21,752 bases of DNA from Loktanella sp. UBA3435 (GTDB lineage: Bacteria; Pseudomonadota; Alphaproteobacteria; Rhodobacterales; Rhodobacteraceae). Shown here in pieces: positions 7,767-14,070 of the stretch. Numbering within the stretch: the stretch's first letter is position 1; every line of letters starts with the position of its first letter. The DNA is taken from NCBI GenBank assembly GCA_002378665.1, contig DFSO01000033.1:34307-56058 (forward strand). Direction: 5' to 3'. A program made the position numbers and the translations under genes. The notes below the pieces were generated by a model. It had not been told where the DNA came from and made no database searches. It saw nothing but the letters and a program-made list of their open reading frames with translations.

Positions 7767-7791
7767 AAGGGAACTCCAAATCGGGCCTACG

Positions 7792-7816
7792 AAAAAGGCG
7801 ACCCATCAGGCCGCCT
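7792..7816 (-). terminator. rho-independent terminator of the NDUFS4-like gene
   Basis: On the minus strand AGGCGGCC pairs with GGTCGCCT (8 bp with one G-T) around a 5-base loop, immediately followed by a T-run (plus-strand A-run at 7792-7796). It lies 31 bases after the stop of the complex I subunit gene (7847) and upstream of the MYG1-family gene. Confidence 0.8.
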
Positions 7817-7846
7817 GTTACCGCATAAATTTTAGGTTCGAAACCC

Positions 7847-8158
7847 TTAGTGGGTCCAAACGCCACGTCGGTTTGTCGCAAAATTCTCGCCATAACCGCC
7901 AGCGCGGACAATCGGCTTGCGTTCTTTGGGCTCCTGAACGACCGCGTCGATTCCTTTTGCAGCAGCGTAATCCATAGCTGCCTCTTTGGTTTCAAACGTC
8001 AATTTCACTTGCGCTTGCGTATCGCTTGACGATGTCCAGCCCATGAGCGGATCAACAGAGCGAGCGCTTTCGGCCACATGCTCCAAAACCCATAGGTGCG
8101 TTTTTGCGGTGCCAGATGACATAGCAGTCCTTGCAGGCTTATAGATTCGTGCGCGCAT
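7847..8158 (-). CDS. complex I NDUFS4-like accessory subunit
   Basis: 103 residues from ATG 8156-8158, which has GGAG seven bases upstream. An in-frame ATG 18 codons earlier at 8212 has weaker support. The sequence matches the ETC complex I subunit family (NDUFS4/18-kDa type): MRARIYKPARTAMSSGTAKT, then HLWVLEHV, then PLMGWTSSSDTQAQVKLTF, FETKEAAMDYAAAKGI, and a terminal GGYGENFATNRRGVWTH. In alphaproteobacteria and mitochondria this protein is a peripheral-arm accessory subunit of NADH:ubiquinone oxidoreductase, absent from E. coli complex I. It is unlinked here to a nuo operon, which is usual. It is divergent from the 94-aa gene, with 134 bases between starts. Confidence 0.9.
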   Translation of the reverse strand: MRARIYKPARTAMSSGTAKTHLWVLEHVAESARSVDPLMGWTSSSDTQAQVKLTFETKEAAMDYAAAKGIDAVVQEPKERKPIVRAGGYGENFATNRRGVWTH

Positions 8159-8232
8159 GAGTGATCTCCAGTTTCGTCCAGCCCTTATCGGCAAAATGAC
8201 GTCGCAGTGCAAGATGTTGTAAAATTACCCCT

Positions 8233-8249
8233 ATGCTGCAGTGCAGCAT
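8233..8249. promoter_or_regulatory. PhaR-type operator (CTGC-N3-GCAG)
   Basis: A perfect 17-bp palindrome with 8-base arms, ATGCTGCA-G-TGCAGCAT, contains CTGC-AGT-GCAG at 8236-8246. PhaR, the regulator of polyhydroxyalkanoate granule genes in Paracoccus and Rhodobacter, is known to bind CTGC-N3/4-GCAG sites. It lies 43 bases upstream of the ATG of the 94-aa gene and 75 bases from the start of the divergent complex I gene, so it could control either, more likely the former. Confidence 0.6.
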
Positions 8250-8292
8250 TGCGCTAGGGTCGTCACAACTGCTTTCCGAGAAAGGAATAGCC

Positions 8293-8577
8293 ATGACACC
8301 TGAACAAATGATGAAACTCAACAACTCCTTCACTAACCTGATGATGGACACACACGCCGTGATGTCGATCCGTATGATGGACATGATGGGCGCGATCCCA
8401 ACAGACGCTGACGAGAACACCAAAATGGTCTCCGAAAAAGGCCCCGCTTTCGCCGAAGCCATGTCCGCCCTGACCTCCGCCGCGCTGTCAGGCTACCGCC
8501 CCGACCAGATCATGGCCGCAGGCTTGGAACCTCTGCAACGCGAAGTCAGCAGCAATCGGGCGCGTTTGGAAAAGTAA
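8293..8577 (+). CDS. small methionine-rich Rhodobacterales-type protein (possible phasin-like)
   Basis: 94 residues from ATG 8293, preceded by AAAGGA. Methionine-rich N-terminal half (MTPEQMMKLNNSFTNLMMDT, then SIRMMDMMGAIP), then a predicted helix KGPAFAEAMSALTSAAL and the C-terminal AGLEPLQREVSSNRARLEK. Homologues in this order are often labelled antifreeze protein type I, a name I regard as uninformative. The amphipathic helical make-up and the PhaR-type operator upstream suggest a small granule-associated, phasin-like protein; this is inference. The last 43 bases, including the stop, are repeated exactly 500 bp downstream. Originally the gene probably lay directly before the DUF4287 gene. 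Confidence 0.75.
   Translation: MTPEQMMKLNNSFTNLMMDTHAVMSIRMMDMMGAIPTDADENTKMVSEKGPAFAEAMSALTSAALSGYRPDQIMAAGLEPLQREVSSNRARLEK
8535..8577 (+). repeat. left copy of 43-bp direct repeat (gene 3' end)
   Basis: Identical at 40 of 43 positions to 9035-9077 (mismatches at 8558, 8564 and 8571), with an offset of exactly 500 bp. This copy is the functional 3' end of the 94-aa gene, stop codon included. Confidence 0.9.
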
Positions 8578-8635
8578 TATTCGACCACGTTCTCAAACCT
8601 GCTAAGTTAAGCTGTTCTCGCAAATTGGAGAGGCA

Positions 8636-9004
8636 ATGATTGAGTTTGATTGGGAACTCTGTATAATTTTGGGCATCATATGGCTTATGCTGTCTGCATG
8701 GGCCTCGGGCTTCAATCCGCTCTCTCTCCCAAGGTGGAAACCGCCTCGGGTTAAGTTGCTTACGACCATCTTTTCTTTCTTAGACGTGTTCTTGCCAAAG
8801 CGCCGTGGCGCAAAGTTTATCCTACAGCTTCACGAAGAACGCGGGACATTTAGTCATAAGCTTCATCTCTGGGCGCTTCAACTTACAGAAAGCGCATCAC
8901 TCTCAGACATGCAAAAACACGAACGGTCATCGTGGGTGCTTGCCGCATTTGGTTCGATGGGCCTTATCGTTCTTGGTTTACCGGGAGCAATCTTTTTGAT
9001 CTAA
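8636..9004 (+). CDS. hypothetical two-helix membrane protein inside the repeat-flanked insert
   Basis: 122 residues from ATG 8636, with a strong GGAGAGG ribosome-binding site at 8627-8633. Predicted transmembrane helices lie at about residues 7-25 (ELCIILGIIWLMLSAWASGF) and 101-121 (VLAAFGSMGLIVLGLPGAIF). The region between is basic and amphipathic, with FLPKRRGAKFILQLHEERGT. Base composition is visibly lower in GC than the neighbours (codons such as ATA, TTT and TTA are common), which suggests recent acquisition. It is the only gene in the segment bounded by the direct repeats at 8535-8577 and 9035-9077. Family and function not recognised. Confidence 0.65.
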   Translation: MIEFDWELCIILGIIWLMLSAWASGFNPLSLPRWKPPRVKLLTTIFSFLDVFLPKRRGAKFILQLHEERGTFSHKLHLWALQLTESASLSDMQKHERSSWVLAAFGSMGLIVLGLPGAIFLI

Positions 9005-9034
9005 GCTTGAGCGGCGCTCTTTTCTTGCCCCCCA

Positions 9035-9077
9035 GCAACGCGAAGTCAGCAGCAATCAGGCGCATTTGGAGAAGTAA
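9035..9077 (+). repeat. right copy of 43-bp direct repeat (orphan gene 3' end)
   Basis: Repeats the last 43 bases of the 94-aa gene with three changes, two of which alter the encoded residues (Arg to Gln and Arg to His). It is preceded by unrelated sequence rather than the rest of the gene, so it is an orphan 3' end. It abuts the DUF4287 gene, which starts 11 bases later. Confidence 0.9.
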
Positions 9078-9088
9078 AGCATCCCACC

Positions 9089-9298
9089 ATGTCTGTATCA
9101 ATCAAAGGCCCCGCCTCTTACTTCCCCACCATCGAGGCCAAATATGGCCGCCCGATTGCGGAATGGAAGGCGCTTATTGGCACCCAATCAGGCAAAAAGC
9201 ATATGGAGATCGTGGCTTGGCTTAAGGCAGAGTACGCGATGGGGCATGGTCATGCGAACGCGCTCGTGGCTGCTACACTTCGTGAAACGAGCGCCTAA
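9089..9298 (+). CDS. DUF4287-type small protein
   Basis: 69 residues. The sequence has the pattern I associate with DUF4287 proteins: MSVSIKGPASYFPTIEAKYG, then RPIAEWKALI, then KKHMEIVAWLKAEYAMGHGH followed by ANALVAA. Function is uncharacterised; the domain is small, helical and probably cytoplasmic. No clear ribosome-binding site lies directly before ATG 9089; the nearest GGAG (9068-9071) is in the right direct repeat and rather far. This suggests that translation was originally coupled to the upstream gene whose 3' end is repeated there. The gene is convergent with the phosphatase-like gene, with 4 bases between the two stops. Confidence 0.82.
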   Translation: MSVSIKGPASYFPTIEAKYGRPIAEWKALIGTQSGKKHMEIVAWLKAEYAMGHGHANALVAATLRETSA

Positions 9299-9302
9299 TC
9301 TT

Positions 9303-9647
9303 TCAATCAATTAGCCCTGCAGTTTCAATCAATGGCGTCACGACTTCGTGTAAGAGCTCAATCAGTTCTGGATCCATAAATTGGTAGTCGTCGGGAATGT
9401 CGAGCACATAGACGGTCTTGTTTTCCATATCCCTGCGAAAATCCGAACGCATCCGCGATAGGTGCTTTTCTTCCATCACGAAAATCACATCCGCCCACTG
9501 CACATCCGCAACGCTGACCTGCCGACGCGCCCCACTGTTTGTGCCAGCAGACCGGGTTGCGACGCCCTCATGACGACGAAAGATTTTCTCAGCCGTCGGG
9601 CTGCGCCATTTGTTCTTGCTGCAAATAAATAGCGTACAAAGTGTCAA
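9303..9647 (-). CDS. small low-molecular-weight protein tyrosine phosphatase-like protein
   Basis: 114 residues, shorter than the usual 150 or so of LMW-PTPs. The P-loop C-X5-R-S is at the N-terminus: LFICSKNKWRSPTAE (Cys10 to Arg16). SAGT (residues 33-36) and WADVIFVMEEKH also fit the fold. The family's acidic DP loop is probably the aspartates in LDIPDDYQFMDPEL. Reaction: phosphate-ester hydrolysis on protein tyrosine or a related substrate, inferred. The start appears to be TTG 9645-9647; an ATG ten bases upstream on the same strand is out of frame and meets a stop at once. It follows the M29 peptidase gene by 42 bases on the same strand and may share its transcript. Confidence 0.78.
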   Translation of the reverse strand: MTLCTLFICSKNKWRSPTAEKIFRRHEGVATRSAGTNSGARRQVSVADVQWADVIFVMEEKHLSRMRSDFRRDMENKTVYVLDIPDDYQFMDPELIELLHEVVTPLIETAGLID

Positions 9648-9689
9648 AGGCTCATCCGAAGCTTGAAGAAATGGCCGCGCACGCGCAAA

Positions 9690-10922
9690 TCAAAACGCCC
9701 ATTCACCGCCGCGCATCACAGGCACCACGTCACCCGTCAGCGTGATCCCGTCGATATCAACCGCATCCGATCCCATCATCCAATCCACATGGATCAGTGA
9801 CTGGTTGCCACCTTTTTGCTGCAACTCTTCGGGAGACAACTCCGATCCACCCGCAATCGTATCGGCATAGCATTGGCCAAGTGCTATGTGACACGACGCG
9901 TTTTCATCAAACAGAGTGTTATAAAACAGCACGCCAGATTGGCTAATCGGGCTGGAATGCGGCACCAAGGCCACCTCACCAATACGGCTCGCCCCATCGT
10001 CGGTTTTCAACAGCGCGCGCAGCACATCCTGCCCCTTCGACGCCGTCGCCTCCACAATCTTGCCCGCTTCAAAACGGACCGCGATATCCTCGATCACAGA
10101 CCCCTGATGCGCCAGCGGTTTGGTCGCCGACACCGTGCCATCCACTTTATAGGCGTGCGGACAAGTGAACACTTCTTCTGTTGGAATATTTGGCTGGCAG
10201 ATAATCCCATTCAATGCAGGCGACGCCCCACCCTTCCAGATATGCCCCTCGGCCAATCCCAGACGCAAATCCGTTCCCGGACCTGTGTATTGCAAGGCAT
10301 CAAACTTCTGGTCGTTTAGCCACTTCACCCGCTTCTTTAGCTCCAGCGTATGATCGACCCAGTTCTGCACAGGATCGTCGCCGCCAATCCGAGACGCGTC
10401 ATAAATCGCATCCATCAACTTGGCCTGCGCCTCCTCGACTTCCAGATCAGGAAACACCTTCGCAGCCCAACCCGCCGTCGGATAGGCCACGATATTCCAG
10501 TTCACCTCAAAGCCGACAATTGGGTTCATCGCAGGCTTGGCGGCAATCGACGTGGCCTTGCCCACACGGGCAACCTTTGCAGGGTCCATCTCGGCCAACA
10601 ACATCGGATCATCACCCGTAATCGCCATACGCGTAGCACCCGACTTAAACGCAGCGCCCATGCCCTCAAACAGCCAAGCAGGCGCTTTATCAAAACTCGC
10701 ATCAGCGCCATTCTCATACCGCGCCTTTGTGATCTCGCCATCCGAGAAAATCGGTGTGACCAGCGACGCGCCCGCCTTATAGGCATGCACTACAATACGG
10801 CGGACCAGCGGCAAGGCCTCAATCGGGGCCGTAATCACCAACTCCTGCCCCTCACCAAGGTTCACACCAGTACGGACAGCCACTTCGGCCAAACGGTCTA
10901 GCTTTACGAGATCAATAGTCAT
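9690..10922 (-). CDS. M29-family aminopeptidase (AmpS/PepS type)
   Basis: 410 residues, full length for peptidase family M29, cytoplasmic metallo-aminopeptidases with a two-metal centre. Visible parts: the N-terminal DRLAEVAVRTGVNLGEGQEL; NIPTEEVFTCPH with a ligand glutamate; GEVALVPHSSPISQSGVLFY and ENASCHIALGQCY; LIHVDWMMGS with the His/Asp ligands; and the C-terminal VPVMRGGEWAF. It removes N-terminal residues from peptides, with broad specificity in characterised members. ATG 10920-10922 has AGGAG upstream, but that site lies inside an inverted repeat (10927-10959). The lipoprotein gene upstream ends 75 bases away. Confidence 0.93.
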   Translation of the reverse strand: MTIDLVKLDRLAEVAVRTGVNLGEGQELVITAPIEALPLVRRIVVHAYKAGASLVTPIFSDGEITKARYENGADASFDKAPAWLFEGMGAAFKSGATRMAITGDDPMLLAEMDPAKVARVGKATSIAAKPAMNPIVGFEVNWNIVAYPTAGWAAKVFPDLEVEEAQAKLMDAIYDASRIGGDDPVQNWVDHTLELKKRVKWLNDQKFDALQYTGPGTDLRLGLAEGHIWKGGASPALNGIICQPNIPTEEVFTCPHAYKVDGTVSATKPLAHQGSVIEDIAVRFEAGKIVEATASKGQDVLRALLKTDDGASRIGEVALVPHSSPISQSGVLFYNTLFDENASCHIALGQCYADTIAGGSELSPEELQQKGGNQSLIHVDWMMGSDAVDIDGITLTGDVVPVMRGGEWAF

Positions 10923-10926
10923 CGAG

Positions 10927-10959
10927 GTAGGCTCCTATTATATTTGATTAGGACCCTAC
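10927..10959 (-). promoter_or_regulatory. inverted repeat covering the M29 peptidase ribosome-binding site
   Basis: GTAGGCTCCTA (10927-10937) and TAGGACCCTAC (10949-10959) are complementary at 10 of 11 positions around an 11-base AT-rich spacer. On the minus strand the proximal arm contains the AGGAG of the peptidase gene, and TATAAT (10937-10942) sits at the arm/spacer border, without a recognisable -35. It could be an RNA hairpin hiding the ribosome-binding site or an operator over the -10 box. Confidence 0.5.
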
Positions 10960-10997
10960 GCCGCTGAAAATGGGCGTCAAGCAGCGCCGAGTCGAAA

Positions 10998-11645
10998 TCA
11001 ACGCACGGCGTAGCCTGTTACAAAAACCGAAGTCTGCACGTCGCGCCCGCCCAGCGTGTCGTTGGCGTCAAAAACAGATTCCATGGTAACGCCACGAATT
11101 ACATGTTCACCCGCAGGGGCATTCGCTGCATTTCCAAAATATTGACCTTGAAGCACGCCAGCGATATCCAAAAGACCGTCTGGCGTATTGAGTTCAAAGT
11201 TATGGCTTCCCAAGAATCCAGCGTGGCCAGAAGGGGTAGAATAATCCGTGGAAACATCGTCTTCGCCAAGTTCAGTAAAACCTGTGATCGTATGATATGT
11301 CACGGCACCTGAACCGTCGGTGCGTTCGCCCGTCATATTGTTCAAATTGCCAGACACAAACGATGCGGTGAAATTAATATCAATGTGTGAATCCCCAACA
11401 ATCACATACCTAAGATCACCATTGGTGGTTTCAGCGGTGATCAGCGCGCGACCATCAAACACAGCTGTTCCAGAAGTAGGCAAGTTGGAGTGGCCTGTGG
11501 GGTTCATTGCACGAATGGCCTCGTCTTGCCGCGTAAAGGTTGCGAGTTTCGACGCATGCCGCGTATCCATTTCAGTGCCGCCAAGCGAGGTGCCGCCACA
11601 TGCTGAAAGTAGCAAAAACGCAGAGATACTGGATAACTTTGACAT
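10998..11645 (-). CDS. surface-type lipoprotein with beta-barrel-like repeats
   Basis: 215 residues from ATG 11643-11645, which has AGAGG eight bases upstream; the in-frame ATG at 11651 is too close to it. The signal peptide MSKLSSISAFLLLSACGG gives a lipid-anchored Cys16. The mature part is rich in Gly, Thr, Asn and alternating hydrophobic strands: SGTAVFDGRALI, then DINFTASFVSGNLNNMTG, then GFLGSHNFELNT, LQGQYFGNAANAPAGEHVIR and a terminal TSVFVTGYAV. The pattern of a glycine-linked strand before ANAPAGEHVIRG resembles the small beta-barrel domain of TbpB/factor-H-binding-type surface lipoproteins. That similarity is by eye and tentative. Location is outer membrane or surface by inference. 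Confidence 0.65.
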   Translation of the reverse strand: MSKLSSISAFLLLSACGGTSLGGTEMDTRHASKLATFTRQDEAIRAMNPTGHSNLPTSGTAVFDGRALITAETTNGDLRYVIVGDSHIDINFTASFVSGNLNNMTGERTDGSGAVTYHTITGFTELGEDDVSTDYSTPSGHAGFLGSHNFELNTPDGLLDIAGVLQGQYFGNAANAPAGEHVIRGVTMESVFDANDTLGGRDVQTSVFVTGYAVR

Positions 11646-11738
11646 GGGCATAACCTCTGAATGATTAAAATAGTTTTCAATCTCTCGCTTACATCCCAGA
11701 AACGCGGGCGCTGAGCGAGAAAATTCGAAACACAGTCT

Positions 11739-11756
11739 GTTTCCAAATGCGGAAAC
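11739..11756. promoter_or_regulatory. inverted repeat in the region upstream of uvrB
   Basis: GTTTCC (11739-11744) and GGAAAC (11751-11756) form a dyad with a 6-base centre, between the divergent lipoprotein and uvrB genes (gap 11652-11847). It is about 90 bases from either start. It does not fit the alphaproteobacterial LexA box (GTTC-N7-GTTC), which I could not find upstream of uvrB. It may be an operator of unknown regulator or chance. Confidence 0.25.
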
Positions 11757-11847
11757 CTACCCTCTCCTGCCACTTCCTCTCAGCAGCCGCCCTTGAACAT
11801 CTGCCCCTAGGCATCAACTATAGGGCAACTCCCAAAGGATATCGCCA

Positions 11848-14061
11848 ATGGCCTACGCCCACTCCGACAAACGCGAGATCGAACCGATCCAATATCTGGC
11901 GAACGCTGCGCCCGATGTGAAGACCCGTGAGAAACTGGAGGGCGGCAAGCAGTTCATCCTGCACACCGAATTCGAGCCCGCAGGCGACCAGCCGACCGCG
12001 ATCAAGGAACTCTCCCAAGGGCTGCGCGACGGCGAACGTGATCAGGTTCTGCTTGGCGCCACAGGCACGGGCAAAACCTTCACTATGGCCAAAATGATCG
12101 AGGAAACACAGCGCCCCGCGATCATCTTAGCGCCGAACAAAACACTCGCAGCACAACTTTACGGGGAATTCAAAGGATTTTTCCCCGAAAACGCCGTCGA
12201 GTACTTCGTCAGCTACTATGACTACTACCAACCAGAAGCCTACGTCGCCCGCTCTGACACCTTTATCGAGAAGGAATCCCAGATCAACGAACAGATCGAC
12301 CGCATGCGCCACTCCGCCACCCGCGCCCTGCTGGAACGCGACGACGTGATCATCGTGGCCTCGGTCTCCTGCATCTACGGCATCGGCTCGGTCGAGACCT
12401 ACGGTGCGATGACCCAAGACATCCACGTCGGGCAAATGTACGACCAACGCCAGATCATCGCCGACCTCGTGGCCCAACAATACAAACGCAACGACGCAGG
12501 GTTCCAGCGCGGCTGCTTCCGCGTGCGCGGTGATAACCTCGAGGTCTGGCCCGCCCACCTTGATGACCGCGCTTGGTCGATGTCGTTCTTCGGCGAGGAG
12601 CTTGAGAGCATCACCGAGGTTGACCCGCTCACAGGCCACAAAACCGGCACTTTTGACAAGGTCCGCATCTACGCGAATTCCCACTACGTCACCCCGAAAC
12701 CGACCATGAAACAAGCGATCATCGGCATCAAAAAAGAGCTGAAAATGCGGCTTGACCAATTGGTGAACGAGGGCAAACTCCTAGAGGCACAGCGGCTTGA
12801 GCAACGCTGCAACTTTGATCTCGAAATGCTGGAAGCCACAGGCGTCTGCAACGGTATCGAGAACTACTCGCGCTACCTCACAGGCCGCGCACCGGGCGAG
12901 CCCCCGCCCACTTTGTTCGAATTCATCCCCGACAATGCCATCGTTTTTGCCGACGAGAGCCACGTCTCCGTCCCGCAAATCGGCGGCATGTATAAGGGCG
13001 ACTTCCGACGCAAAATGACGCTGGCTGAACACGGCTTCCGCCTGCCATCTTGCATGGATAACCGCCCGCTCAAGTTCGAAGAATGGGACGCCATGCGCCC
13101 GCAAACCGTCTTTGTCTCCGCCACCCCCGCCGCGTGGGAAATGGAGCAAACGGGCGGCGTGTTCACCGAACAAGTCATCCGCCCCACAGGCCTTCTCGAC
13201 CCACCCGTCGAGATCAGGCCCGTCGGCACCCAAGTCGATGACGTGCTCGACGAAATACGCAAGATGAACGAAATGGGCATGCGCACGCTCATCACAACGC
13301 TCACCAAACGCATGGCCGAAGACCTGACCGAATACCTGCACGAACAGGGCATCCGTGTGCGCTACATGCACTCTGACATCGACACGATTGAGCGGATCGA
13401 AATCCTGCGCGACCTGCGGCTTGGGGCCTTCGACGTCCTCATCGGGATCAACCTGCTGCGCGAAGGCTTGGACATCCCCGAATGTGGTCTCGTGGCGATC
13501 TTGGATGCTGATAAAGAAGGCTTCCTGCGCTCGGAAACCTCCCTCGTGCAAACCATCGGCCGCGCCGCCCGTAACGCCGAAGGCCGCGTCATCATGTACG
13601 CCGATCGGATCACAGGCTCTATGGAACGCGCCATCGGCGAAACCAACCGCAGGCGCGAAAAACAACACGCCTATAACGTCGAACACGGCATCACACCCGC
13701 AACTGTCAAGAAAAACGTCGAAGACATCCTCGCAGGCCTCTACAAAGGCGACACCGACCAATCCCGCGTCACCGCGAAAATTGACAAGAGCATGGCTGGC
13801 GGCAACATCAAAACCGTCCTTGAAAGCATGCGAACCGACATGCGCAAAGCCGCCGAAAACTTGGAATTCGAAGAAGCCGCCCGCCTACGCGACGAAGTCA
13901 AACGCTTGGAGGCGGTCGAGCTCACCATCGCCGACGACCCCCTCGCGCGACAATACGCGGTCGACAAAGCCGTGTCTGAGAGCAGCGCGAAATCAGGGCG
14001 AAGCACGGGCGGACGGCCTGGGCAAAGAGGCGGGAAAAGCGGATGGGGCGGGAAGAAGTAG
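11848..14061 (+). CDS. uvrB: UvrABC system protein B (excision nuclease helicase subunit)
   Basis: 737 residues. UvrB verifies DNA damage delivered by UvrA and recruits UvrC for nucleotide excision repair. Visible: FEPAGDQPTAI; Walker A GATGTGKT (70-77); the damage-probing hairpin region SYYDYYQPEAYV (122-133); DESHVSVPQIGGMYKGD; helicase motifs TLTKRMAEDLTEYL and QTIGRAARNAEGRVIMYAD; and the C-terminal UVR motif MRKAAENLEFEEAARLRDEV (about 665-684), which contacts UvrC. Compared with E. coli UvrB (673 residues) there are about 33 extra residues at the N-terminus and a Gly/Arg/Lys-rich tail of about 28 residues. ATG 11848 has AAAGGA upstream. No LexA box was seen. Confidence 0.98.
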   Translation: MAYAHSDKREIEPIQYLANAAPDVKTREKLEGGKQFILHTEFEPAGDQPTAIKELSQGLRDGERDQVLLGATGTGKTFTMAKMIEETQRPAIILAPNKTLAAQLYGEFKGFFPENAVEYFVSYYDYYQPEAYVARSDTFIEKESQINEQIDRMRHSATRALLERDDVIIVASVSCIYGIGSVETYGAMTQDIHVGQMYDQRQIIADLVAQQYKRNDAGFQRGCFRVRGDNLEVWPAHLDDRAWSMSFFGEELESITEVDPLTGHKTGTFDKVRIYANSHYVTPKPTMKQAIIGIKKELKMRLDQLVNEGKLLEAQRLEQRCNFDLEMLEATGVCNGIENYSRYLTGRAPGEPPPTLFEFIPDNAIVFADESHVSVPQIGGMYKGDFRRKMTLAEHGFRLPSCMDNRPLKFEEWDAMRPQTVFVSATPAAWEMEQTGGVFTEQVIRPTGLLDPPVEIRPVGTQVDDVLDEIRKMNEMGMRTLITTLTKRMAEDLTEYLHEQGIRVRYMHSDIDTIERIEILRDLRLGAFDVLIGINLLREGLDIPECGLVAILDADKEGFLRSETSLVQTIGRAARNAEGRVIMYADRITGSMERAIGETNRRREKQHAYNVEHGITPATVKKNVEDILAGLYKGDTDQSRVTAKIDKSMAGGNIKTVLESMRTDMRKAAENLEFEEAARLRDEVKRLEAVELTIADDPLARQYAVDKAVSESSAKSGRSTGGRPGQRGGKSGWGGKK

Positions 14062-14070
14062 CTCTTTTAA

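Noticed and set aside
7836..7852. GGTTCGAAACCC, resembling a tRNA T-loop
   Set aside because: The 5-bp T-stem does not form properly, no anticodon or acceptor stem is present, and it overlaps the end of the NDUFS4-like gene.
9301..9335. Short direct repeat TTTCAATCAAT at the end of the phosphatase-like gene
   Set aside because: Only 11 bases and AT-rich; likely chance or slippage at the gene end, with no structure around it.
11760..11847. LexA (SOS) box upstream of uvrB
   Set aside because: GAAC at 11795 has no partner at the spacing of the alphaproteobacterial GTTC-N7-GTTC box.
12781..13761. Long minus-strand open frame (326 codons) opposite uvrB
   Set aside because: It is the antisense shadow of the well-supported uvrB frame. 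The sequence is His/Val/Asp-rich with no family features, and there is no ribosome-binding site.
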